From Rhodobacteraceae bacterium UBA6141 (GTDB taxonomy: Bacteria > Pseudomonadota > Alphaproteobacteria > Rhodobacterales > Rhodobacteraceae), in the NCBI GenBank assembly GCA_002423245.1, contig DIVD01000067.1:17894-35181 (forward strand): DNA of 17,288 nucleotides, given 5' to 3'. The notes under the pieces are model-generated. The model had not been told where the DNA came from. It did no database searches and saw only the letters and a program-made list of their open reading frames with translations. Within the stretch, counting starts at the first letter, position 1; each line of letters starts with the position of its first letter. A program made the position numbers and the translations under genes. Positions 1 to 8,038 of this stretch are shown here, piece by piece.

Positions 1-558
1 CGCAAGGGCACGGTGATCTTCGACACCGACGAGCATCCCAAGGCGACCAGCGCCGAAGCACTCGCCGGCCTGCGGCCGGTGTTCCTCAAGGACGGCACCG
101 TCACCGCCGGCAATGCCAGCGGCATCAATGACGGCGCGGCGGCACTGGTGCTGGCCCGCGCGTCGGCGGCCGAGGCGGCGGGGCTGAAGCCGAGGGCGCG
201 CATCCTTGGCTATGCCGTTGCGGGCGTGCGCCCCGAGGTGATGGGCATCGGCCCGGTCCCCGCGGTGCAGAAGCTGTGCGAGCGGACGGGGCTCTCCGTC
301 GGCGATTTCGACGTGATCGAATCGAACGAGGCCTTTGCCGCGCAGGCGCTGGCGGTGAGCGCGGAGCTGGGGCTCGACCCGGCCAGGGTGAACCCCAATG
401 GCGGCGCCATCGCGCTTGGCCATCCGGTCGGCGCGACCGGCGCGCTGGTCACCGTGAAGGCGATGTACGAGCTGGAGCGCATCGGCGGGCGCCTCGCGCT
501 GATCACCATGTGCATCGGCGGCGGCCAGGGCATCGCCCTCGCCATCGAGCGGGTCTGA
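1..558 (+). CDS. Thiolase (acetyl-CoA acyltransferase), C-terminal part only
   Basis: This is the last 185 codons of a thiolase, open at the left window edge. Thiolases make or cleave beta-ketoacyl-CoA in the cytoplasm (fatty-acid oxidation, ketone body or polyhydroxybutyrate routes). Counting visible residues from base 1, the family motifs are NEAFAAQA (about residues 109-116), NGGAIALGHPVGATG with the active-site His at about 141, and the C-terminal CIGGGQG with the second active-site Cys at about 171. The first nucleophilic Cys lies upstream, outside the window. Known family logic: the His and C-terminal Cys act as base and acid. The substrate range (acetoacetyl-CoA or longer acyl or aromatic-pathway CoA) cannot be told from this half. 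No downstream gene is close, so it probably ends its transcription unit. Confidence 0.93.
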   Translation, partial: RKGTVIFDTDEHPKATSAEALAGLRPVFLKDGTVTAGNASGINDGAAALVLARASAAEAAGLKPRARILGYAVAGVRPEVMGIGPVPAVQKLCERTGLSVGDFDVIESNEAFAAQALAVSAELGLDPARVNPNGGAIALGHPVGATGALVTVKAMYELERIGGRLALITMCIGGGQGIALAIERV

Positions 559-624
559 AGGCGGGCGGATCTGAAGGCCGATCTGACGCCCGTTCCGCGA
601 AATCGCTGCGGTGCGTCGTTTTCG

Positions 625-649
625 GGCGGCTGCCCCGCAGCAGCCTGCC
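625..649 (+). terminator. Possible hairpin after the thiolase gene
   Basis: GGCTGC (628-633) and GCAGCC (640-645) form a perfect inverted repeat around a 6-base loop, extended by GGC/GCC with one bulge. It lies between the thiolase stop and the riboswitch. There is no T run after it, so an intrinsic terminator is only a guess. It may instead be part of the leader. Confidence 0.25.
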
Positions 650-659
650 GCATCATCGG

Positions 660-855
660 CTTTACCAGGGTGTTGCCGTCCGGGCTTCGGGCGGCACGGA
701 ATTGGGAAGCCGGTCGAACTCCGGCGCTGCCCCCGCAACGGTAGGGCAGGGAAAGGGGCGCGGCAGCCCCCGGCCAGCGGATCCGGGAAGGCCCGTCCCC
801 GCCAGCGGTGCTGCCTGCGCCAACGCCCCTGCCAAGCCCGGACGCCAGCCTTGCA
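660..855 (+). ncRNA. Cobalamin (B12) riboswitch aptamer upstream of gbcAB
   Basis: The stretch carries the conserved elements of the cobalamin riboswitch in order and on the + strand. These are GGGAAGCCGGT (about 704-714), the B12 box core GCTGCCCCCGCAACGG (about 726-741), and the closing element AAGCCCGGACGCCAGCC (about 834-850). The last pairs with the 5' side near 670-690 (CCGTCCGGGCTTCGGGCGG region). Such aptamers bind adenosyl- or methylcobalamin and usually switch the downstream gene off when B12 is plentiful. The next gene on the same strand is the Rieske oxygenase at 976, about 120 bases on, so that gene is the likely target. Exact ends are approximate because I judged the fold by eye. 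Confidence 0.88.
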
Positions 856-926
856 CAAGCCAGGCCGCGGTGGGCGGCGCGGGGCTGCCTGCCGGGCGCC
901 TCCGCGCGCATCCGGTCCGGCGCGCC

Positions 927-971
927 CCTCATGCCCATCGCCCAGACCCGCCCCTTTCCGGGCAGATGAGG
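927..971 (+). promoter_or_regulatory. Shine-Dalgarno-masking hairpin (riboswitch expression platform)
   Basis: CCTCAT (927-932) plus GCCC (933-936) can pair with GGGC (960-963) plus ATGAGG (966-971), leaving a 2-base bulge and a 23-base loop. The 3' arm includes most of the GAGGA (968-972) that serves as ribosome binding site for the ATG at 976 or 979. Masking of the ribosome site by such a hairpin is a common output of cobalamin riboswitches in Gram-negative bacteria. That this hairpin forms in the B12-bound state is inference. Confidence 0.5.
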
Positions 972-975
972 ACCG

Positions 976-2214
976 ATGATGCGCGACGCCGATGCCCTTG
1001 CGCTGTTGATGAGCCGCAAGAAGAACCACTCCCTGCCGCAGCCCTTCTATACCGATCCGGGGATGTTCCAGGTGGATCTGGACCGGTTCTGGTATCGCGA
1101 CTGGCTGTTCGCGCTGCCCGCCTGCGAAATCCCGAAGACCGGCAACTACGTCACCCTGCAGGTGGGCGCCTGTCCGGTGGTGGTGGTGCGCGGCGCCGAC
1201 GGCGTGATCCGCGCCTTCCACAACACCTGCCGCCACCGCGGCCAGCGCATCTGCTCGGCCGTCCGGGGCTCGGCGCCGAGGCTGGTCTGCCCCTATCACC
1301 AGTGGACCTACGAGCTTGACGGCCGCCTGCTTTATGCCCGCGACATGGGCCCGGATTTCGAGCCGGGCAGATACGGGCTGAAGCCGGTGCAGTGCCGCGA
1401 GGCGGGGGGGATGGTCTTCGTCTGCCTCTCGGACACGCCGCCCGCCTTCGATGCGCTGGCCGAAAAGCTGGAGGCCTATATCGGCCCGCACCGGCTGCAC
1501 GATGCCAGGGTCGCCTTCGAATCGACGATCATCGAAAAGGCCAACTGGAAGCTGGTGATCGAGAACAACCGCGAATGCTATCACTGTTCGGGCAGCCATC
1601 CCTCGCTGTGCCGCACCTATTCCGATAGCCCGACCATGACCGCGATGGAAGGCCCCGAGGCCGCCGCGCCCGAGATCATGGCGCATTGGGCGCGCTGCGA
1701 GGCCGCGAACCTGCCCTCGCGCTTCGTCAACCATCCGGCGATGCAATGGCGGCTGGCGCGGATCCCGCTGCTGAACAACGCCGAAAGCTTCACGATGAAC
1801 ACCAGGGCCGCGGTGGCGAAGCGCATGGGCGACGTGCCCTTCAACGATGCCGGCAGCCTGCTGTTCTACCACTACCCCAACAGCTGGAACCACTTCCTTG
1901 CCGACCATGCCATCGTGTTCCGCGTCCTGCCGCTGTCGCCGACCGAAACGCAGGTGACGACGAAATGGCTGGTCCACAAGGACGCGGTGGAGGGCGTGGA
2001 TTACGGCCTGCAGCGGCTGACCGAGGTCTGGCTGGCCACCAATGACGAGGACCGGAAGGTGGTCGAGGAAAACCAGTACGGCATCAACTCGCCAGCCTAT
2101 GAACCCGGCCCCTATTCGACGGTGCAGGAGGAAGGCGTGATCCAGTTCGTCGACTGGTATTGCGACACGCTCGGCCAGCGGCTGACAGGGCGCAGCATCC
2201 TCGCCGCCGAATGA
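976..2214 (+). CDS. gbcA: Rieske oxygenase, glycine betaine demethylase large subunit
   Basis: The 412-residue protein is a Rieske-type aromatic-ring-hydroxylase-fold oxygenase very like GbcA of Pseudomonas. That enzyme demethylates glycine betaine to dimethylglycine and formaldehyde in the cytoplasm, using O2 and electrons from GbcB. The Rieske [2Fe-2S] ligands are C85-x-H87 and C105-x2-H108. The mononuclear iron site shows ENNRECYHC with H203 and H208, and the third carboxylate is probably D357 or D359 in NDEDRK. GbcA-like stretches include LPQPFY, TTKWLVHKDAVEG and a C-terminal VDWY. The related stachydrine (proline betaine) demethylase is the main alternative. ATG 976 and ATG 979 are adjacent; GAGGA at 968-972 suits 979 slightly better, and an in-frame ATG at 1009 is also possible. 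A B12 riboswitch leads the transcript, and gbcB overlaps the stop codon. Confidence 0.85.
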   Translation: MMRDADALALLMSRKKNHSLPQPFYTDPGMFQVDLDRFWYRDWLFALPACEIPKTGNYVTLQVGACPVVVVRGADGVIRAFHNTCRHRGQRICSAVRGSAPRLVCPYHQWTYELDGRLLYARDMGPDFEPGRYGLKPVQCREAGGMVFVCLSDTPPAFDALAEKLEAYIGPHRLHDARVAFESTIIEKANWKLVIENNRECYHCSGSHPSLCRTYSDSPTMTAMEGPEAAAPEIMAHWARCEAANLPSRFVNHPAMQWRLARIPLLNNAESFTMNTRAAVAKRMGDVPFNDAGSLLFYHYPNSWNHFLADHAIVFRVLPLSPTETQVTTKWLVHKDAVEGVDYGLQRLTEVWLATNDEDRKVVEENQYGINSPAYEPGPYSTVQEEGVIQFVDWYCDTLGQRLTGRSILAAE

Positions 2215-3296
2215 CCGGCGCGGCCGCTCCCTCGGCCTTCCGCCTCGCCGCGCCCTGGCGCGAGGACGAGTTGCTGGAGTGCACGATGGTGATCCCCGAA
2301 GCGCCGGGTGTGGCCAGCTTCTGCTTCCGCGCGCCCTCGGGCGCGTGGTTCGACCATGCGCCGGGCCAGTTCCTGACGCTGGAACTGCCGCTTCCGGGCG
2401 GGACGGTGCATCGCAGCTTCACCATCTCGTCCAGCCCCTCGCGGCCGCTGTCGATCACCATCACCGTCAAGGCACAGGAGGGCAGCCTTGCCGCCCGCTG
2501 GATGCTGGACCATCTGGCCCCCGGCACCAGGCTCCGCGCCTTCGGCCCGGCCGGGGTGTTCACCCTGCCGGACGCGAGGCCGCGCAAATACCTGTTCATC
2601 TCTGCCGGGTCGGGCATCACCCCGATGCTGGCGATGACCACATGGATCTGGGATTCGGGGTTCGAGCCGGACATCGCCTTCGTATCCTGCGCCCGCCGTC
2701 CGCAGGACCTGATCTTCCGGCAGCGGCTGGAGCACATGGCCAGCCGCACCCCGGGGCTGAAGCTGCACTGGGTGGTGAAGGAGGATGACCCCTATCGCAC
2801 CTGGACCGGCTATCGCGGCCGCTTCAACCAGTTGATGCTGGGCCTGATGGCGCCGGACTATCTGGACCGCGAGGTGTTCTGCTGCGGCCCCGAAAGCTTC
2901 ATGCAATCCGTACGCGACATGCTGAATGCGCTTGGCTTCGACATGGAACACTACCATCAGGAAAGCTTTCACGCCCCCGCCGCGACCGAGGCGGAGGTGC
3001 CGCAGATCGCGGATGTGGTGCCCTCGGATGACCGCAGCGCAGAGGTGCATTTCGCCGTCTCGGGCGTGACCGCCACGTGCCGCGAGACGGATACCGTGCT
3101 GGCGGTCGCCCGCGCCGCGGGCCTGAACATCCCGTCGGGCTGCACCTTCGGCGTCTGCGGCACCTGCAAGGTGAAGAAGACCGCGGGCGAGGTGGTGATG
3201 GTCCATGCGGGCGGCATTGCCGAGGAGGATATCGAGGCGGGCCATATCCTTGCTTGCTGCTCGCGCCCCATCGGGCGGGTGTCGGTAGAGGTGTGA
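2211..3296 (+). CDS. gbcB: Ferredoxin reductase of glycine betaine demethylase
   Basis: This 361-residue protein should pass electrons from NAD(P)H through FAD and a [2Fe-2S] cluster to the Rieske oxygenase encoded just upstream. The order is an FAD-binding barrel with RSFTISS at 68-74, a nucleotide-binding fold with SAGSGITPM (131-139) and CCGPESFM (224-231), and a C-terminal plant-type ferredoxin domain with C311-x4-C316-x2-C319 and C349. This order (reductase first, ferredoxin last) is that of GbcB. The start was set at the ATG that overlaps the gbcA stop (ATGA at 2211-2214), a sign of translational coupling; an upstream in-frame ATG at 2160 lies inside gbcA and is less likely. The gene ends 6 bp from the convergent rppH gene, with no clear terminator between them. 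Confidence 0.87.
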   Translation: MTGAAAPSAFRLAAPWREDELLECTMVIPEAPGVASFCFRAPSGAWFDHAPGQFLTLELPLPGGTVHRSFTISSSPSRPLSITITVKAQEGSLAARWMLDHLAPGTRLRAFGPAGVFTLPDARPRKYLFISAGSGITPMLAMTTWIWDSGFEPDIAFVSCARRPQDLIFRQRLEHMASRTPGLKLHWVVKEDDPYRTWTGYRGRFNQLMLGLMAPDYLDREVFCCGPESFMQSVRDMLNALGFDMEHYHQESFHAPAATEAEVPQIADVVPSDDRSAEVHFAVSGVTATCRETDTVLAVARAAGLNIPSGCTFGVCGTCKVKKTAGEVVMVHAGGIAEEDIEAGHILACCSRPIGRVSVEV

Positions 3297-3302
3297 GCCG
3301 CC

Positions 3303-3782
3303 TCAGGGCAGGTGCGGGCGGAAGGCTGCCACCACCTGTTCGTATACCGCGCGCTTGAAGGGCACGATCGCCTCCAGCATCTCGTCGGCGCCGATCCAGC
3401 GCCATTCCGAAAACTCGGGATGCTCGGCCGCGATGTTCACCTGATCGTCGCGGCCGGTGAAGCGGAACAGGAACCAGCGCTGCTTCTGCCCGCGGAAGCG
3501 CCCGCCCCAGACCCGGCCCAGCAGGTCCGGCGGCAGGTCATAGGTCACCCAGTCCGGCGCCTCGGCGACGAACTCCACCAGATCCTCGGTGAGGCCGGTT
3601 TCCTCGCGCAATTCGCGCAGCGCCGCCTGCCGGGGGCTCTCGCCCGCGTCGATCCCGCCTTGCGGCATCTGCCAGGCGGGGGCGGCGGTGTCGATGCGGC
3701 GGCCGGCGAAGATGCCCCCCTCGCCATTGATCAGCATCACCCCGACGCAGGGGCGGTAGGGCAGGGCAGAGGCATCGGTCAT
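3303..3782 (-). CDS. rppH: RNA pyrophosphohydrolase, Nudix family
   Basis: The 159-residue protein matches RppH, which removes pyrophosphate from the 5' triphosphate end of mRNA and so opens it to RNase E decay. The full Nudix box is at 42-64 (G42, E48, R56-E57, E60-E61, G63), and the RppH-like opening YRPCVGVMLIN and the WQMPQGGID stretch are present. The length fits the family. Diadenosine polyphosphate hydrolase (IalA/NudH) is the older name for the same group. It lies 51 bp after ctpA in the same direction and seems to be the last gene of the gpmI-envC-ctpA-rppH run. AGGA about 9 bases before the ATG is a fair ribosome site. Confidence 0.92.
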   Translation of the reverse strand: MTDASALPYRPCVGVMLINGEGGIFAGRRIDTAAPAWQMPQGGIDAGESPRQAALRELREETGLTEDLVEFVAEAPDWVTYDLPPDLLGRVWGGRFRGQKQRWFLFRFTGRDDQVNIAAEHPEFSEWRWIGADEMLEAIVPFKRAVYEQVVAAFRPHLP

Positions 3783-3805
3783 GGTCGGGGTCCTGCTCTG
3801 GCAAG

Positions 3806-3827
3806 GGGGTCCGGTCGCCCGGGCCCC
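3806..3827 (-). other. GC-rich hairpin between ctpA and rppH
   Basis: GGGGTCCGG (3806-3814) and CCGGGCCCC (3819-3827) pair over nine positions with one G-T mismatch around a 4-base loop. There is no T run on the - strand side, so it is more likely an mRNA processing or stability element, or a weak attenuator in front of rppH, than a terminator. Confidence 0.35.
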
Positions 3828-3833
3828 GATCCT

Positions 3834-5177
3834 TTACTGCGCCGGGGCGATGGCCGACAGGCCCTTGAGGATGTCGATGGCATAGGCCAGCTGGTAATCC
3901 TCGGCCCGCAGCTTCGCGGCCTCTTCCGCCCGCGCCTGCTCTTCTTCCAGCAGGCGCTTTTCATCCTCGCTCATCGAGTCGTTGCTGATGGCGCCGCGCA
4001 GGTCCGCCTCGGACCGGGCGCGCCTGGCGGCGCTTTCCTGCGCCTCGTCCTCGGTCGCCTCGGGCTGCGGGTCGGGTTGCTGCACCACGATGTCGGGCGC
4101 GATGCCAAGCGCCTGGATCGAACGGCCCGAGGGCGTATAATAGCGCGCCGTGGTCAGCCGCATCGCGCCGTCGCCGCGCAGCGGGATCACGGTCTGCACC
4201 GAGCCCTTGCCGAAGCTCTTGGTGCCGACCACGATGGCGCGGCGATGATCCTGCAGCGCACCCGTGACGATTTCCGAGGCAGAGGCCGACCCGCCGTTGA
4301 TCAGCACCACCAGCGGCTTGCCCTGCGCGAGGTCGCCCTGTTCGGCGTTGAAGCGTTCGCTGTCCTCCGGGTCGCGCCCGCGGGTGGACACGATCTCGCC
4401 CGCGTCAAGGAAGGCATCGGATACCTGGATCGCCTGGGTCAGCAGGCCGCCGGGGTTGTTGCGCAGATCCAGCACGAAGCCGGTGACCTTTTCGATCCCG
4501 CCTGCCTCTTGCACCATCGCCCTCAGCTGTTCCTCGAGGCTGGCATAGGTCTGGTCGTTGAAGGTAGTGACCCGCAGCACCACGGTCTTGCCCTCAAGCC
4601 GGCTGCGCACGGCGGTCAGCTTGATGGTGTCGCGCACCAGCGTCACATCGAAGGGCTCGGGCGTGCCCTCGCGGGCGATGGTGATCACGATCTCCGATCC
4701 GACCGGGCCGCGCATCATCTCCACCGCCTCGTCCAGCGTGAGGCCCAGCAGGCTCTCGCCGTCGACATGGGTGATGAAATCGCCCGACTGGATGCCCGCC
4801 TCGGCTGCCGGGGTGCCGTCGATCGGCGAGACGACCTTCACGAAGCCCTCTTCTTGCGTGACCTCGATCCCGAGCCCGCCGAACTCGCCCCTTGTCTGCT
4901 CGCGCATGTCGGCGAAGTCATCGGGAGGCAGATAGCTCGAATGCGGATCGAGCGAGGTGAGCATGCCGTTGATCGCCGCCTCGACCAGATCGCCGGGCGC
5001 CACCTCCTCGACATATTGCGCGCGGATCCGCTCGAAGATGTCGCCGAAGAGGTCAAGTTGTTCGTAGACCGAAGCCTCCTTGTCCGCATCTTGCGCCATG
5101 ATCGGCCCCGCGATCTGCGTGGTCAGAAGCGCCCCCGCCACGGTGCCGCCAAGCGCGGCCATCACGAACTTGTTCAT
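3834..5177 (-). CDS. ctpA: C-terminal processing protease, S41 family
   Basis: A 447-residue periplasmic serine protease of the CtpA/Prc type, which trims or degrades envelope proteins from their C-terminal end. Residues 1-28 form a signal peptide ending near PIMAQD. A PDZ domain spans about 97-180 (GGLGIEV ... GIQSGDFITHVDG), and the S41 catalytic domain about 190-365. The catalytic pair is S299 in GSASASEI and K324 in SFGKGSVQ, 25 residues apart as in other CtpA enzymes, with Q328 as the third residue. A charged, Glu/Ala-rich tail (370-430) follows. It starts 3 bp after envC, so the two are probably translated from one mRNA. In other bacteria such proteases control the level of peptidoglycan hydrolases or their activators, which fits the neighbour, but the substrate here is unknown. 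Confidence 0.93.
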   Translation of the reverse strand: MNKFVMAALGGTVAGALLTTQIAGPIMAQDADKEASVYEQLDLFGDIFERIRAQYVEEVAPGDLVEAAINGMLTSLDPHSSYLPPDDFADMREQTRGEFGGLGIEVTQEEGFVKVVSPIDGTPAAEAGIQSGDFITHVDGESLLGLTLDEAVEMMRGPVGSEIVITIAREGTPEPFDVTLVRDTIKLTAVRSRLEGKTVVLRVTTFNDQTYASLEEQLRAMVQEAGGIEKVTGFVLDLRNNPGGLLTQAIQVSDAFLDAGEIVSTRGRDPEDSERFNAEQGDLAQGKPLVVLINGGSASASEIVTGALQDHRRAIVVGTKSFGKGSVQTVIPLRGDGAMRLTTARYYTPSGRSIQALGIAPDIVVQQPDPQPEATEDEAQESAARRARSEADLRGAISNDSMSEDEKRLLEEEQARAEEAAKLRAEDYQLAYAIDILKGLSAIAPAQ

Positions 5178-5180
5178 GCG

Positions 5181-6371
5181 CTAGTCATCCTTCGTTTCGG
5201 TGAACCACGCGGCGGGGTCCACGGGCGCCTTGCCCTGCCTGATCTCTATATAAAGCGTTTCGGTCCGGTCCGCGCCACCGCCTTCTTGTGCTGCCGCCAG
5301 GAATTCCTGCCCGCCCGGTTCCACCCCGCCCATCAGCCCGACGGGTGCGCCGGCCTCCAGCACGTCCCCCGTCGATCCATAGACCGTTCCAAGCCCCGCC
5401 AGAACCAGAAGGTAGCCCTTCGCGGGTTCGAGGATCATCACGTTTCCGTAGTCCAGCAGCGGGCCGCGATAGCGGATCGTCGCGGGCCAGGGCGTGGTGA
5501 CAAGCGCTGCGGGCCGTGTCGCCAGCAACAGCCCCGGGCGGCGGATGCCGGCGGCATCGGCCTCGCCGGGGCGGCGCAGCACCGTTCCCAGCACCGGCAG
5601 CGGCAGCGTGCCGCGGGCGCCCTCGAAATCCTCCATCGGCGGGCCGATGTCCTGTTCCATCACCGCGATCCCGGTGGTGAAGGCGTCCAGCGTATCGGCG
5701 CTTGTCAGCAGCGCCTGCAACTCCTCCGGATCCTCGAGGAAGCGGCGCGGCAGGGCGCTGCGGTCCTGCATCGCCTGGCTGAGGGCGGTGCGCGCCTCCT
5801 GCGCCGCGGTCAGGCCCGAGGCCAGCAGCGCCTCCGCCCCCTCGTGCAGCGCGCGGATCTGCGCCACCTCTTGCAGATCGCGGGCCAGCAGCGATGCCTC
5901 GTCCTGGAGCGCGGGGGTCACGTCCGACAGGATCATCCCGGCGCGCACCGCCGCCTCTGGCCCCTGGGGGTGCAGCAGGGTCAGCGGCGCGGGGGAGGAC
6001 TGCATGGCCATCATCGCCCCCAGCAGCCGCGAAAGCCGCTCGCGCCGCGCGTTCAGCTCGGCCGTGATCCCGGCCTCGCGCAGCGCGGCCCGGCGCAGCC
6101 CGTCGCGCAGCGAGGCGAGGCCGGCCTCATAGGCGCGGATCGTCTGGCTCAGCGCCGCGACCTGCTCGCGCCCGGTGCCGGCCCGGCGCAGCGCGGCGAT
6201 GGCGGCGCGCAACTCCTCGGCAGCCGAGACCGCGGTTTGCGCCGCCGTCACCGGCCGCGGCGGCGCGCCCCGTTCCGCGGCGCCGAGCGCGGCCCGGTCC
6301 TGCGCGGCGCCGGGGCAGGCCAGCAGCGCCGCGACCGCCACGCCGCGCAGGCAGGGGCCGATGGGGCGCAT
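5181..6371 (-). CDS. envC: Murein hydrolase activator, EnvC-like
   Basis: A 396-residue secreted protein with a signal peptide (about 1-24, ending in CPGAAQ), a long Ala/Glu/Arg-rich coiled-coil part (about 40-250) and a C-terminal LytM/M23 fold (about 290-390, with YRGPLLDYGNVMILEP and a VGLMG stretch). The metal ligands of active M23 peptidases (HxxxD and HxH) are not visible. This fits EnvC-type factors, which activate cell-wall amidases at the division site rather than cut peptidoglycan themselves. The start is the ATG overlapping the gpmI stop (ATGA, 6369-6373 on the - strand); the open frame goes further upstream but only inside gpmI, where it is a shadow. An inactive-LytM protein of another role is possible, but gene order supports EnvC. 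Confidence 0.86.
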   Translation of the reverse strand: MRPIGPCLRGVAVAALLACPGAAQDRAALGAAERGAPPRPVTAAQTAVSAAEELRAAIAALRRAGTGREQVAALSQTIRAYEAGLASLRDGLRRAALREAGITAELNARRERLSRLLGAMMAMQSSPAPLTLLHPQGPEAAVRAGMILSDVTPALQDEASLLARDLQEVAQIRALHEGAEALLASGLTAAQEARTALSQAMQDRSALPRRFLEDPEELQALLTSADTLDAFTTGIAVMEQDIGPPMEDFEGARGTLPLPVLGTVLRRPGEADAAGIRRPGLLLATRPAALVTTPWPATIRYRGPLLDYGNVMILEPAKGYLLVLAGLGTVYGSTGDVLEAGAPVGLMGGVEPGGQEFLAAAQEGGGADRTETLYIEIRQGKAPVDPAAWFTETKDD

Positions 6372-7891
6372 CACCGCACGATCAGGGTCTGGCCGGTCAT
6401 TTCCGCCGGCACCGGCAGGCCCATCAGGTCCAGCAGCGTCGGCGCCAGATCGGCCAGCCGCCCCGGCCGCAGCGACACGCCCGCCGGCCCGCCGACCAGC
6501 GCGACGGGCACCGGGTTGGTGGTGTGCGCGGTATGCGGCCCGCCGGTGACGGGGTCGATCATCACCTCGCAATTGCCATGGTCGGCGGTCAGCATCATCG
6601 CGCCGCCCGCCTCGGCCAGCGCGGCGACCACCTCTGCCAGCCCGCGGTCCACCGCCTCGCAGGCGGCGATCGCGGCGGGCAGGCTGCCGGTATGACCGAC
6701 CATGTCGGGGTTCGCGTAATTCACCACGATCAGGTCATAGCCCTGCCGGATGGCGCCCACCAGATGCTCCGTCACCTCGGCGGAGGACATTTCGGGTTGC
6801 AGGTCATAGGTCGCAACCTTGGGCGAGCTGGCCATGTAGCGCGCCTCGCCCGCCTCGGGCACCTCTTTGCCGCCGTTCAGGAAGAAGGTGACATGGGGGT
6901 ATTTCTCGGTCTCGGCCAGCCGGAACTGCGTCAGCCCCTGTTTCGCCACCCATTCGCCCAGCGTGTTGACGATGGTCTGCTTGGGATAGCAGGCGGTCAT
7001 GAAGGCGTTGTGCGCGGCGGAATAGTCCACCATGCCCAGCAGCGCCGCCCAGCGGGGGCGCGGCCCGGTGGCAAAGCCGGCGAAGTCCGGCGCGCCGATG
7101 GCCAGCAGGATCTCGCGGGCGCGGTCGGCGCGGAAGTTCAGGCAGAAGAAGCCGTCGCCATCCCGCGCCCCGGCGAAGCCGCCGATGACGGTCGGCGCGA
7201 TGAACTCGTCCGTCTCGCCCCGCGCATAGGCGGCGGCAACGGCAGAGGCGGCATCGGGCGCGGTCTCGCCCACCCCGCGAACCATCGCGTCATAGGCGCG
7301 CTGCACCCGCTCCCAGCGGTTGTCGCGGTCCATCGCCCAGTAGCGCCCGATGACGGTGGCGACCCTCGCCCCCGCCGGCATCTTCGCCAGCAGATCCGCC
7401 ACGAAGCCGGCGGCCGAGGAGGGCGCCACATCGCGCCCGTCGGTGATCGCGTGCAGCGCCACGGGCACGCCAAGCGCCGCAAGCGCCCGCATCGCGGCCA
7501 GCACATGCGCGACATGCCCGTGCACCCCGCCATCCGACACCACGCCCATCAGATGCGCGGTGCCGCCGCTTGCCTTCAGCTTTTCGGCGAAGGCCAGCAG
7601 CGCCGGGTTCACCGCGAAGCTGCCATCCTCGATGGCAAGGTCGATCTGGCCCAGGTCCATCGCCACCACCCGGCCGGCGCCGATATTGGTATGGCCCACC
7701 TCGGAGTTGCCCATCTGCCCGCTCGGCAGCCCGACATCCGGGCCGTGGGTGATCAGGGTGGAATGCGGGCATTGCGCCATGATCGCGTCGAAGGCCGGGG
7801 TATCGGCCAGCAGCGGGGCGTTGCCCTCGGGGTCCGCGCGCTCGCCCCAACCGTCGAGGATGCACAGCACAACGGGTTTCGGACGGGTCAT
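6371..7891 (-). CDS. gpmI: 2,3-bisphosphoglycerate-independent phosphoglycerate mutase
   Basis: The 506-residue enzyme interconverts 3- and 2-phosphoglycerate in glycolysis and gluconeogenesis, using two manganese ions and a phosphoserine intermediate. It has the normal family length. D13 in LDGWG and the catalytic S63 in GQMGNSEVGH are present, as are GRYWAMDRDNRWERV in the phosphotransferase part and TADHGNCEVM and PHTAHTTNPVP in the C-terminal metal-binding part. The ATG at 7891 was chosen because AGGAGG (7899-7904 on the - strand) lies 7 bases before it and the protein then begins like the family; the open frame continues 19 codons upstream. Its stop overlaps the envC start. Confidence 0.96.
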   Translation of the reverse strand: MTRPKPVVLCILDGWGERADPEGNAPLLADTPAFDAIMAQCPHSTLITHGPDVGLPSGQMGNSEVGHTNIGAGRVVAMDLGQIDLAIEDGSFAVNPALLAFAEKLKASGGTAHLMGVVSDGGVHGHVAHVLAAMRALAALGVPVALHAITDGRDVAPSSAAGFVADLLAKMPAGARVATVIGRYWAMDRDNRWERVQRAYDAMVRGVGETAPDAASAVAAAYARGETDEFIAPTVIGGFAGARDGDGFFCLNFRADRAREILLAIGAPDFAGFATGPRPRWAALLGMVDYSAAHNAFMTACYPKQTIVNTLGEWVAKQGLTQFRLAETEKYPHVTFFLNGGKEVPEAGEARYMASSPKVATYDLQPEMSSAEVTEHLVGAIRQGYDLIVVNYANPDMVGHTGSLPAAIAACEAVDRGLAEVVAALAEAGGAMMLTADHGNCEVMIDPVTGGPHTAHTTNPVPVALVGGPAGVSLRPGRLADLAPTLLDLMGLPVPAEMTGQTLIVR

Positions 7892-8038
7892 CGCGGGGCC
7901 TCCTGCCAGTGTCGGGCCCTTGATACGCCGCGGCGCCGCAGGGGGCAACCGCAGGCCGGGAGCAAAGGTGGCCGCGCGTTCGGGGCGGGCGTCTGCCGCA
8001 ATGCCGCGAGAGTTGTCGATCCGGCGTCGGCGCGATCA

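Noticed and set aside
276..1319. Arg/Gly-rich + strand frame across thiolase end and riboswitch
   Set aside because: It is out of frame with both real genes and crosses a structured RNA element.
3312..6695. 1127-codon open frame on the + strand
   Set aside because: It runs antisense across rppH, ctpA and envC, which carry complete family motifs. Its product is His/Arg/Gly-rich with no recognisable domain, the usual shadow of high-GC codon use.
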